Shown here: positions 11,308-21,229 of the stretch, in pieces
Numbering within the stretch: position 1 is the first letter of the stretch
Layout of the letters: each line of letters opens with the position of its first letter
Assembly: GCF_029784165.1 (NCBI RefSeq)
Contig: NC_073696.1
Span: 6,882,001-6,946,000, forward strand
Reading direction: 5' to 3'
DNA: 64,000 bases
From: Wyeomyia smithii
Lineage: Eukaryota > Arthropoda > Insecta > Diptera > Culicidae
Notes under the pieces: generated by a model
Told to the model about the DNA's origin: nothing
What the model saw: only the letters and a program-made list of their open reading frames with translations
The model's database searches: none
Program-made: the position numbers and the translations under genes

Positions 11308-11530
11308 CTTCGTTCGAATCGCTGTTCGAGCGAATGCTGTCCTTACTCGCTACCGCTCGTTCTGACCTATCTAAGGGAAGAAAACTCTGTTTGAGTAGAC
11401 TTAGCAAACCAGTAGATCAGTCGTTTGGGTGCGACTGCGGACTGCGGAAACCACGGCGGCTTAGTGCCGCCTCGTTTCCTTGCCCTCGATTGTGCGTCTT
11501 CGCCGCATGATTTCAAAAAAAGTATTATTC
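11308..11530 (+). repeat. Core of foldback family, shared with 63640-63870
   Basis: The phrases CTGTCCTTACTCGCTACCGC, AACCAGTAGATCAGT and GCCCTCGATT-TGCGTCTTCGCCGCATGA occur in the same order at both loci, giving about 200 bp of similarity. No coding content is recognised. Confidence 0.75.
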
Positions 11531-11589
11531 CCAGCTTAAACTCTTTAGGAATATATTTACACCTTAACTACATAATTGGATCTCATGCG

Positions 11590-11785
11590 ACCGTACAACA
11601 TCGCATTCGGCCTCGCGTCTATTCGGCCTCGTGTCCATTCGGCCTTGTGTCCGTTATACCTTGTGGCAGTATGCCTAGTATCCATTATGCCTCACATCCA
11701 TTATGCCTCGCGTCTGTATGCCTACCATACTATGCCTAACATCGATATGCCTAGCGTCCATATGCTTCGTGTCCCGTCCCCCTTC
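11590..11785 (-). repeat. Right minisatellite arm
   Basis: Inverted relative to 5855-5990. Units on the plus strand read ATTCGGCCTCGTGTCC inside and TATGCCTAGCGTCC outside, about eleven degenerate copies. Confidence 0.85.
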
Positions 11786-12030
11786 TGCAAAATAGCAAAA
11801 CCTTTTCCACTTTTTGCAAGAAAAGTGACGTTGGTACGCCTGAATAGTCTAGTTTGCCATGCGTACTGTAGTCAGCAGCCAGAAGTTGGCATTGCAGCAC
11901 CATGCTTGGTTTCACTATTTGGCTATTTGAATGCTCATTAAGCTATATATTGTCCAAGAGGCAGAATACGAACAAGTCATATATGAAGCACTTGTAGAAA
12001 CACTCTATCTTTGTCTGAACATTGTATGTT
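11786..12030. other. Unassigned spacer
   Basis: No gene or repeat structure recognised. Confidence 0.4.
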
Positions 12031-12039
12031 TAGTGTAAA

Positions 12040-12560
12040 TCAATACACGCAAATATCTGTATCTTCTCCGGCAGTCAGGCAGCACTCAAAACGCTTAAAG
12101 CACCTATTTTCAAATCAATACTAGTGTGGGAATGCATTCTTTCACTTCGGCAGCTAGCACAAAAAAAACAGGTTTTACTGGGTACCAGGACACTGCGGAA
12201 TCGAAGACAATGAAAAAGCCGACTCACTAGCAAGACAAGGTTCTTCTGAAAATTTAGGACCAGATCCAGGACCAGAACTTTATAGGACCAGAACCCTTCT
12301 GTGACGTCTCATCAAGAGCTTTAAAAACAGAACTTGATGAGTGGGAAAGGATGGTCATAAGTAGAAATTTGAATGCTGTATCTGGTTTACGGCAATCGAA
12401 AAAATTTATAAACCCAAACTACGCAAAAACCATGACGCTACTTAGGCTCAATAAAAAAGACCTTAGCACGATAACAGGACTTCTCACTGGTCACTATCCG
12501 AGTAATCTGAAGAAGAAAGGCAAACTCAATGACGAGAAATTGTAGTTTTTGTGGAGTTTT
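12040..12560 (+). pseudogene. LINE RNase H fragment
   Basis: RNase H domains of LINE ORF2 remove the RNA template during reverse transcription. From 12060 one frame reads FSGSQAALKTLKAP, then after one or more frameshifts FYWVPGHCGIEDNEKADSL at about 12175-12235, which are the third and fourth catalytic blocks. The third-block aspartate (normally SDSQ) is glycine here. The following frame 12351-12545 resembles the segment after RNase H in I/Loa/Outcast-type LINEs. There is an internal duplication of GGACCAGA phrases at 12255-12295. No RT precedes it, so it is an isolated fragment of unknown clade. Confidence 0.7.
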
Positions 12561-15500
12561 TGTATTACATACGCTACTATACGACCGGAATTTACCGAAT
12601 TAAATAATAATCGTTTAAGCGGTTTTAGAATCAATGAAGGTTGACAGCGTTCATCAATCCCCCCTTCCTTTTCCTAGCTGATATACTGAGATATATAAAA
12701 GTCTCAAATGACAGAGTTATGTCGCAAAACCTCCTCTCATACTCGAAAACACCTGAATAAAATTTTTTACGATGAGCTTTTTGATAATTTACAAATAATG
12801 AATTTCACAAATCCCTCTCCTTACTACGCCACTGAGATACTATGTTATAGAAACATACCTGAGAACCCACCTATCGTAATTGGCACGGTGATTAAATTAG
12901 ATGTTGAGGAGTTAGTAGCTTTCGAATATGGAAACCTTTGATGATGCTCTGATGACGGTGACAATTCTGCAGTGAGTTGTTGATAGTCATTTCACCGCCT
13001 TAACGCCTTGATGCAGCACATGCAGCATTTTGTTGATCAATACCAACAGGGGTGTGCTAGCTGCTCCCCAATATGTGTAAAGAGATGTCACTGATTAGTA
13101 TCATTCTAGATTAACGTAAAGTTTGAAATTTCGTGTTATGAAAATTTTGAACCAGAGTATTTGAGCACATAACGCTAGTTTGTTTAATCTGATGAGCCGA
13201 TATTGCCAACTTGCACTTTACGTGACTCCTGACGGCTGTGTTAAGTCAATGCAAGGCCCCTGCTCGCGTAACACATGTCATCCAATAAATTCCATTGCCC
13301 TGCTCGGTCTTCTCGGTTTGGTCTCAAATCGCAGCATCAAGTGAAAGGAGTGCCAACAGCGACAGACTTAAGCCAGCATAGAAAATGTAGATGATATCAT
13401 TACGCAAAACATTACCACAGAGCAAAGATAGTCACCCTAAACGAGCTTTACCTTAACGATTGCCATTATGCAGCCTTGAACTGAGCAGTGAGGATGTGCA
13501 CTCGGAGATAAATTGATCGTGGTTTATGTCACATTTTACCAACATTTTTGTTCAGTGTATGTTATCAATCACAGCGGCAGCATATAGTTGCGTTACCTCA
13601 CATAAAATAACATTGTCGCTTATTGTCGCAAGTACCTACACCAACTTCCTTTTTTTGGACTCACACACTTTCACACATCTTCGTGGAAAAGTGAGTGTAA
13701 ATCCATCTCCTAATACCATAATCCGTTTCTTTCAACGTGTCCTTCTGGTTACGAAACGTGCAACTCGTCGTCCTTGTCGTATTTCCCCAAGCGCAACATA
13801 AACGGATAATGTTCCGCATATCAAAACAGGACCATCTCTAAGGGATTCACGCGCACACATTGCATCGTAGCGTCGTCGTAGGGCAGCTCTAGAAGCGAGA
13901 AAGTGACCGACTTCCGCTCGGTCGGGGACCCTTTGTCTTGGCTTGAGGAGCGCGCAGTTAAGATAAAGGCTCTAGGATCAGTTTCCGGTCGATTCGTTTT
14001 CGGAAGCCAGCAGTAACCGAAGAAAAAAGACGGCTCCACGCGTTATCGCGCCCGGAAATTGGATTGCATAAAATAGAATGCCTGGTAAACGGATAAGACC
14101 AATAGCGGAAAGTCAAGAATCGGCAATTTTTGAAATCTGCTAACAAAATACCAAACTCGTTGAGAATTATTGAAGTGATTTCTTCGCCGTTCTCTTTATT
14201 AGCTGCTGACTGCTTTGGTCGGGATCGTGTGAAGGATTTTGTGTTGGGGAGTCGATGATTTTTTTTTAGTTTTTATTGTATATTAGTACTCTGTAACTGT
14301 CGAATAAATTGTTATAATTTTCTTACATAACTAAAACTCGCACCAGCAGGTCAGCACGTCCTTGGTTTTGGTGTAACAACACTTGGGTTAGTGGGTCGAT
14401 TTTATCGACCGTTCGGTTCTCCCCCCTTTAAGCAGCAATTTATTGGACTAACCGCCGGAGAATGTTCATGCCACTTGCGGCAGCAGAAACCTACAGCGCG
14501 CTACAGCGACCAGCAACGATGATGATAATGATGCTGAGGATGATGACGACGACGACGACGCACTGATGAAGATATCAGAGAGCATTAACACTTGTCGGTG
14601 TGGACGTGTCGCAGTTGTCTCTGCCGCCCGCGTGTATGTCCTCTGAAGTGAAGTTATAGCCGGTTCCAGTGGATGAGATAAAGACCAAATTTACCACATC
14701 TCCGTCTCCGGTCGTGTTGTGGTGCTTGTCTCGAGCCATGGCATGCAGTTCTGAGCAGAAGACGGCTTGCACACTTTAAGCAATATGAAGTCACCGGAGC
14801 GTGACGAAAGTCATCCAGACCGTGAGCCGGGGAAGGAACCAGAAGTTGAGATGAATTATTTATGACGAAAACTTGGTTATAACTTTAATCAAATCTTTTT
14901 CGACAGCTTCCAGACCACATGCAACTGGAGACTGCAACTTGCCGACTCGTAGACTGAGACTGAGGGAGAGATCCCGGGATGGAATCCGAGTGCATGATGA
15001 TGATGAAAACGGCTGATCTGAGACCAGTTCATTGTCAAGCAGTTCAGCTTTCGCTGGCACAGTGTAGATCTCGTACGTGAGCTCGATTTAGGGTGGACCG
15101 CATTATGAATCATCCCAAGAAGACGTATTCGACAATCTGATCAGTAAGATTGAAATTCAATCCACACTAGTTCCGAACATGTTCCGGCTTGTGGTCGGAG
15201 AAAGTTTCGCTCGTTTCGACCGAAAATTGTGATGCGACAGATAGCGGAAATTGCAGTTTGGTATAGTTCAGAATTGCAGAAGAAATCATGAAGCTATCAT
15301 TGGAGGAAATTTGAAAAGTCGAAAGGTTACTGTCGAAAGTTTGTTTCCAGTTTCCGCGCGTACCACACAGCTTGGAAAACTTTAAATTTCCGATACTTTA
15401 AATTGGGCAAAAGCACCATGCTGCTCCATTCTTTGTAGCAGCCCGTAAACATACCAACCCAGCCAAGAAGATTGCGATTCTAGCTCAAAGCTGTACCAGC

Positions 15501-16242
15501 AATCTCAACCAACCACAGCTGAAGCCATTATTCCGGAGTCCGGAACAAATTGCGTGGATGGTACAGTTGACGGGTAAAATGTGTGCAATTCGTTGAATTC
15601 GAAAAACAAGACACGATAAATATTCACGTCATTCCCCCTCACCTCGCGCGTCGTCAGTATCCGTATCAACCCTCCTCCCTGGGGAGAGATTCAACAGGAT
15701 AGCAAGTCAACCGGTTGCAATGAGAATTCCCCTGGGCGATGCAAACCGATTCTACCGCCAAAGTGTGGTGCGAATACCTCAAACAAGCCGGCTGCTCAGC
15801 TTGACTCTATTACTCTTCCCGAAATGGTTTCATGCAGCAGGGGTGGGAAAAACTAGGGAACTGGTTGTGGCCTGTTGCAGGATAAATATATTTACACATG
15901 AAGTACAGCGTGAGTACAGAGAGGAGGCACCGAAGGTAAGCGTGGCTGTCTTTCATGTGAGCTTTGCGAAAATGGTAAGAACGAATGTGTATGCATAAAA
16001 AGGTCGACGCTTGTCTGGCCTGTCCTAGGAGCTGGGTTTTTAAAACTACATTGAGGCAACATGTTGCATTTTTCTGCAGCTGCATTGGGGTGGGCCAAAT
16101 GTTTGCGATTGTTTAGAAATATAATTATTTAGGCAACGTTGAATAGTTTTTTAATCTATTGAAGTTACGGCGAACAACTGATAATTCTAATAATTTATTT
16201 CTGAAAGGTTCAAAACTCCTTGACTCTTTAACACAAGATCTA
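12561..16242. other. Unassigned, relatively unique DNA
   Basis: No gene or known element is identified. 12764-12825 resembles 4980-5055. The stretch 13800-15700 has higher GC than its surroundings and few repeats, so it may be host intergenic or intronic DNA. Open frames such as 13526-13801 and 14575-14772 (minus) show no recognisable motif. An AATAAA-type signal at 14302-14307 sits in a T-rich context, but no gene ends there that I can see. Confidence 0.35.
14514..14565 (+). repeat. GATGAC-type microsatellite
   Basis: An imperfect GAT/GAC trinucleotide run. Confidence 0.7.
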
Positions 16243-16856
16243 CAGTGCCTCCACAATCATGGGTCAGCTACAATTATGGGTCACTTTTACGCAAATACGT
16301 CTATTCTCACGAAACTGAACAATTTTCATTGGCAGTGGTTTTTTTTTTATAACTCAATTGTAACCCTATTCATACGATTGAAATGATTTGATGTTGAAAA
16401 TGTTACTAAAACAATAATTCTGCTTGGTGCAATAAGTGAAGTTACCCATAATTGTAGTAATGTCACGTTTAGCGGTGCACAATTGTGGGTCAGTCCATAT
16501 TCTGGCTAATTTATTACTTTTGCATAAAAATACATCACGACCTAATAAAATAACTTGTTATCACGCTTTTACAACAATAAAATAACTTTTGTGATAGATT
16601 TTGATGGTTTTATAAACTAAATGATCTTGAAGGCCAAAGGTGACCCATAATTGTGTCTTTTGCTATGCAAGTACTATTTTTCTTCAAGACCGATTTATAC
16701 ACATCAGCCGCAGTGAAACTAATTGTTGATCGAAAGTATACATCAGAACACAGAAATTGATAGTAAAACATTCGTAGTTGATAACTTTTCCGATTTTACA
16801 TTCATTTTTCAACATTTAGGCAACACGTTGACTGATCCATAATTGTAGAGGGACTG
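16243..16856. mobile_element. 614-bp Tc1/pogo-type MITE with TA target duplication
   Basis: The left end is CAGTGCCTCCACAATCATGG and the right end, reversed, is CAGTCCCTCTACAATTATGG; the TIR is 24 bp with 20 matches. TA flanks both sides (16241-16242 and 16857-16858). The motif ACCCATAATTGT recurs internally in both orientations (near 16270, 16444, 16485 and 16642), possibly subterminal transposase sites. Non-coding, so non-autonomous. Confidence 0.78.
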
Positions 16857-17025
16857 TATGTCCTAATATAATTTATTTATTTTTTTTTATTTTATTTATT
16901 TTTTTTTTTATTTGACCATCTAGCCATTAAGGTCATGATGGTTTTTCTAGGGTGGGGAAAAGCCCACTTGAGATAACCAAGAGTCAGTCTCAAACGGGCG
17001 TAAAAACCCCACCAGAATTTCGTAA

Positions 17026-17130
17026 AATAACATTTAACGATAAACATCTAACATTTAGCATTTAACAATTAGCACTCAACATACCACATTTAACATTAAA
17101 CATTAGACAATTAACATTAGCATTAAGAAT
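17026..17130 (-). repeat. Minisatellite in LINE 3' UTR
   Basis: About ten degenerate copies of an AACATTTAAC-like decamer, lying between the RT stop and the tail. Confidence 0.6.
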
Positions 17131-17146
17131 TTGTCAAGAGCTTGTC

Positions 17147-18417
17147 TTAGCCTATTCTTAAAACTATCACTAGAACTACAAAAGTCAAAATGGACATACA
17201 AACTATTAAATAAACTACATATAGCTCTAATTGGTTCATTACAGTACGCTGGAAGTCAAGTCTAAGAATATCTGCTGATCTGAAGTTTCTAGCAGGCGCG
17301 TAGATGTTTATTTGCGACAAGATACAAGGGGCATCTATAAGGCCGGTCAACAGTTTACCAACCATAACAGCTCCAAATATTTTCCGTCTTTTAGCCAGGG
17401 TATCCATCCCTAGTAGACGGCATCTCTCTTCGTAAGGAGGCAACTCCTTCCTGTTACGCCAAGGTAAGAACCGAAGGGCAAAACGTATGAACCTAGACTG
17501 CACAGACTCAATTCTTCTGATCCATATTTCTGCGTACGGGCTCCACACAATGACACATGATTCCAGTACAGAACGCACGAGCGAGAAGTATAGGGCTCGT
17601 AGTCAATATGGGTTTCTGAACTCTCTGGCGATTCGCATAATAAAACCCAAGTTTTTGTTCGCTTTAGAAACGATATGTGAGTGGTGTGCATGGAATGACA
17701 TTTGATAGTCTAACAGTACATCAAGATCTTTAATTTCAATTGTACGATTAAGTAATTCACCGTTGATCGTGTAGTTCCAGATTATTGGGTTTTTCTTCCG
17801 GGTGAATGAAATCACGGAACATTTTGTTACACTTACACAGCTCCCGGCAGTCAGCAATAGATCTGATTGCCAAATATAATTTAAGATCATCGGCATAAAT
17901 CACCCTGCATCCTAGTGGCAAAACCAGACAAATATCGTTGAAAAACAGTAAGAAAAGCAGTGGACCAAGGTTGCTTCCTTGAGGCACACCCGAAAAATTC
18001 ACAAAACTGTAGGACTCAGCGTTTCCCAATTTAACCGATAAAGATCGATCTATAAGATAAGACTTCATCCAATTAACAAGAGGAGATGCGACTCCAAGTC
18101 TTTCAATTTTCGCTAATAGAATAGCATGATCAACGCGGTCAAATGCTGCCTTCAAATCTGTGTATATTGTATCCACTTGCAATCCAAGCTCCATGCGCGT
18201 AATACAGTGTGAGGTAAACTGCAGCAAGTTTGTTGTTGTCGATCGTCCGGGATAGAAGCCATGCTGATCCACAGAAATGTACGGTTTAGTAGCGCGTGAT
18301 AGAAGATTTCCGAATAAAATTTCAAGCAACTTGGAACTTGCACATAACGAGGTTATACCACGATAATTTACAATGTTTTGCTTGTCGCCGTGCTTGAAAA
18401 CAGGAAACAGAAAGGTT
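17147..18417 (-). pseudogene. CR1/L2-like reverse transcriptase fragment
   Basis: The minus-strand frame 18329-17757 encodes RT palm motifs: QHGFYPGRSTTTNLLQF, TDLKAAFDRVDHAILL (motif A), GVPQGSNLGPLLF (motif B) and VIYADDLKLYL (motif C, YADD). The RT continues in other frames at 17896-17603 (LLDYQMSFHAHHSHI) and 17578-17147 (LESCVIVWSPYAEIWI), so at least two frameshifts are present. The endonuclease and RT fingers are missing. Catalytic residues of the palm look intact but the gene is broken. The CR1/L2 assignment comes from phrase similarity. Confidence 0.78.
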
Positions 18418-19080
18418 TTACCTTTGTTGTACTAAACAAAGGTTATAAAATCGGTCGAAAAACGCAAAATAGAGCCAAGGCCCGGAGGGCCGAACCGTAT
18501 ATACCATTCGACTCAGCTCGATGAACTGAGCAATGTCTGTTCGTGTGTATGTGTGTGTGTATGTGTGTGTGTGTATGTATGTTGTCTGTATGTATGTGTC
18601 GCAAAATACTAACGCACCTTTCTTATAGAACGCAATATCCGATTTTAATGATCTTATACGCAAATGAAAGCTACTGTGCTCTCCCAGAATGCTACCGAGT
18701 GGATTTTTGATCAGTGGCTTAGTTCTCGAAATATTGATCAAAGAGTATTTTTTACATAAGAAATTTAATTTTTAAGGCAAAATGAATGGCATGGAGAGCC
18801 ATGTGTTATACACCAATCGACTCAGATCGACGAACTGAACAATTTCTGTATGTATGTGTGTGTGTGTGCTTGTATGTATGTATCTGTAAATTTGTTGTTT
18901 ATATGTATAGTATATCAGAATCGAAACAAAAAAAACTACAAAATAAACGCTCATTTTACAGAACGCATATTCCGATTTTGATATTCGCATGCTCAAATGA
19001 ACGCCCTAGAGCTCTTTAAAAATCATACCAAGTGCGAATTTTTATTGGCAGCTTGAACTGTAGAAATTTGACCAAAGTAT
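18418..19080 (-). repeat. Microsatellite-bearing repeat family, two tandem partial units
   Basis: Two similar segments (about 18430-18760 and 18780-19080) each contain ACTCAG-TCGA-GAACTGA followed by a GTGTGTATGTATG microsatellite and an ACAGAACGCA-TATCCGATTTT-type phrase. The orientation is opposite to the related copies at 26000-27342. The left end carries the hairpin CCTTTGTTGTACTAAACAAAGG (stem halves at 18421-18442), matching the terminal palindrome at 27326-27342. The window continues with unassigned DNA to 19530. Confidence 0.6.
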
Positions 19081-19530
19081 ATTTCAGACATGGGATATTT
19101 TACTTTTTTTATTCGTTGTTTTGCTTTCGTCTCGATTAGAGGCAAATTGTTTATCTCCGTTTGAGTTCGCAAAATAACAATACACGAGTTATCGTACGGG
19201 TGTTTTTTGTCGATTAGTTCTTGTGTTGCGCGATAACAATAGCCTGTTGTATATCGGCAGAAACATCTGCACACTGGTAGGGGCAGGCTACCCCGCCAGT
19301 GATTCGATACGCAGCTGATATATATATTCTCCCGCACCGCTGTTACCCCGCTAGCAGCACGGACCACCATACGATTGAGCGAGTGGAAGTCAACTACAAG
19401 TGGCATCTACAAGGTCGCGTGTAAGATACGGCCACTGTGTCACAACACGAAGCTAGATCGTCATTGTTTGTTCTGCGGAAACACTCGATTAATCCAACTA
19501 TCAGCCGTGAGGTCGTGACTTAGACGTTCG

Positions 19531-19650
19531 GTGAAGTATTACATTTCGAATTTTTACTATAATTATCAATATTATTACTATGTTATAATATTATTATTAA
19601 TATTATTATTGATATTATTATTATTGTTATTATTATTATTATTACTACAA

Positions 19651-19681
<31 letters not shown>

Positions 19682-19715
19682 TGTTATTAGTATTAGTATT
19701 ACTGTCTATTTTTTT
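19531..19715 (+). repeat. TTA/ATT microsatellite
   Basis: About 180 bp of imperfect TTA triplets, followed at 19775-19785 by a poly-C run. It may lie in the 5' UTR of the I-clade LINE. Confidence 0.85.
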
Positions 19716-19837
19716 TATTTGATCCATTGTAGATTGAAAAATTGTTTTTAAAATTTAATATCAACTACTTGAACCCCCCCCCCCCCATATTCGAATATTT
19801 ATCGTTTGTGTGCGGTAGAGCGTAACGCTCCCGCAAA

Positions 19838-21229
19838 ATGGACGACATGCAGGTGCAACTTTTCCTGGATGTGGAAACAAACGAGGAAGAAATTGAAATT
19901 TCTCCCATCAGCTCACCCCTACCTTCCCCTGTGCCCTCCCCTTTGCCAAGTCCTGTACCAAGAGTACCGGAAGTACGGGTAAAAGCTTACCCAGATGCCG
20001 CTGGCGGTCCCTACGTTGTTTTTTTCCGGCCCATAAAGAAGCCATTGAATTTTATTCAAATTGGCAAAGACCTGGCAAAACATTTTTCGGCCGTAACCGA
20101 GATTACGAAGGTGAGGCCGAACAAACTGCGAGTTGTCGTGAGTAGCTTGAAGCAAGCAAACGAAATTGCTGGCTACGAGCTCTTCACGAGAGAGTATCGC
20201 GTGTACATCCCTGCCAAGGATGTAGAAATCGACGGTGTGGTTACCGAGAGGAATCTCACTGTCGAAGACATTTTGCGTCATGGAGTTGGCTGTTTTAAAA
20301 ACCCCTTGATGCAAAGTGTAAAGATACTATATTGCAAGCAATTGCATTCAGTATCCATCGAAGAAGGGAAGAAGAAATTCCTCCCTTCGGATTCCTTCCG
20401 AGTAACATTCGCCGGATCCGCGCTGCCGAACTACGTCCGCTTGGACAGGGTTCGTCTACCTGTACGCCTGTTCGTACCGCGGGTCATGCATTGCCAAAAC
20501 TGTAAGCAGCTAGGTCACACAGCCACCTACTGCTGCAACAAGGCACGCTGTAGCAAGTGCGGAGGCAATCATGCTGAGAACGCTTGCAGTGGGGATACTG
20601 AAAAGTGTCTTTATTGCGAGGGAGCTCGGCATGACCTTCCGGCATGTCCCGCGTACAAACAGCGCGAGGAAAAAATTAATCGTTCCCTTAAGGAACGATC
20701 AAAGCGCTCTTTTGCAGAAATGCTTAAGAGGGCTGAGCCACCCTTGACAGGAAACATCTTTTTCTTCTTGCCAACTGATGAGGGTACATCTGACGATCCC
20801 GTCGAAGGGTGTTCCTATGCCTTGCCAGAGGGATCTAGGAAGAGGAGAATGCTCAACTCTCCTAATCTTTCTCGCAAAGGTCGTAAGATAACCCCTAGCG
20901 GAATGACCAATAAGACAACACAAAAAGGAAGCGGTGAAGAAAAACCGAAGCAAGTACCTCCCGGTTTTAATTTCAAATCAAACCAGGAGTACCCACCGCT
21001 TCCTGGGGCACCAAAAACCCCTCGTGCACCCATTTCTCGATCAGAAGATAAAAAAGAAACAGGGTTCATAAAATTTTCTGATATTGTGGACTGGATATTT
21101 AAAACATTCAACATACCAGATCCCCTACAAAATATTCTTCTTGCCCTTCTTCCTACAGTGAAAACCTTTTTGAAGCAACTAGCAGCAACTTGGCCCCTCA
21201 TTTCAGCTATTATATCTTTCGATGACTAA
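19838..21229 (+). CDS. I-clade LINE ORF1, gag-like zinc-knuckle protein (intact)
   Basis: A 463-residue protein expected to bind the element RNA into a ribonucleoprotein. The N-terminus is acidic then proline/serine-rich (PLPSPVPSPLPSPVP at about residues 28-42). A middle domain spans roughly 50-215. Three zinc-binding clusters follow, about residues 219-275: CQNCKQLGHTATYC, CSKCGGNHAENAC and CLYCEGARHDLPAC. The C-terminal third is basic and low-complexity, then hydrophobic at the end. The start is ATG at 19838 in context AAAATGG. The TAA stop overlaps the ORF2 start in ATGACTAA, an arrangement suited to reinitiation. No internal stops or shifts, so it could still be translated. Confidence 0.87.
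   Translation: MDDMQVQLFLDVETNEEEIEISPISSPLPSPVPSPLPSPVPRVPEVRVKAYPDAAGGPYVVFFRPIKKPLNFIQIGKDLAKHFSAVTEITKVRPNKLRVVVSSLKQANEIAGYELFTREYRVYIPAKDVEIDGVVTERNLTVEDILRHGVGCFKNPLMQSVKILYCKQLHSVSIEEGKKKFLPSDSFRVTFAGSALPNYVRLDRVRLPVRLFVPRVMHCQNCKQLGHTATYCCNKARCSKCGGNHAENACSGDTEKCLYCEGARHDLPACPAYKQREEKINRSLKERSKRSFAEMLKRAEPPLTGNIFFFLPTDEGTSDDPVEGCSYALPEGSRKRRMLNSPNLSRKGRKITPSGMTNKTTQKGSGEEKPKQVPPGFNFKSNQEYPPLPGAPKTPRAPISRSEDKKETGFIKFSDIVDWIFKTFNIPDPLQNILLALLPTVKTFLKQLAATWPLISAIISFDD

Larger units (their letters stand above)
5850..11790. mobile_element. Foldback-like element with inverted minisatellite arms, split by an R1 LINE
   Basis: Two minisatellite blocks of the same family (5855-5990 and 11590-11785) face each other in opposite orientation, with the unit types in mirrored order: CATA-type units outside, CCGAAT-type units inside. 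The inner part (5991-6083 joined to 11308-11589) was one sequence before the LINE inserted, since the 11-bp TSD marks the join. Without the LINE the element is roughly 0.73 kb. A related fragment lies at 63500-63870. This architecture resembles foldback or Galileo-type elements; no transposase is present, so superfamily is unassigned. The outer borders are approximate. Confidence 0.6.
16866..18417 (-). mobile_element. 5'-truncated CR1/L2-like LINE, minus strand
   Basis: Read on the minus strand it has RT coding sequence, a 3' UTR with a small minisatellite (17026-17130), and an A-rich AAATA-type tail seen as the T-rich run 16866-16912. Its 5' side ends abruptly at 18417 against a repeat that begins with a hairpin. 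No TSD was identified. Confidence 0.7.

Noticed and set aside
11308..11340. tRNA-like B box (GTTCGAATC)
   Set aside because: No A box at proper spacing and no cloverleaf.
14140..14360. Possible solo LTR (AATAAA and a TGTAACA-like end)
   Set aside because: No matching start, primer-binding site or TSD could be found.
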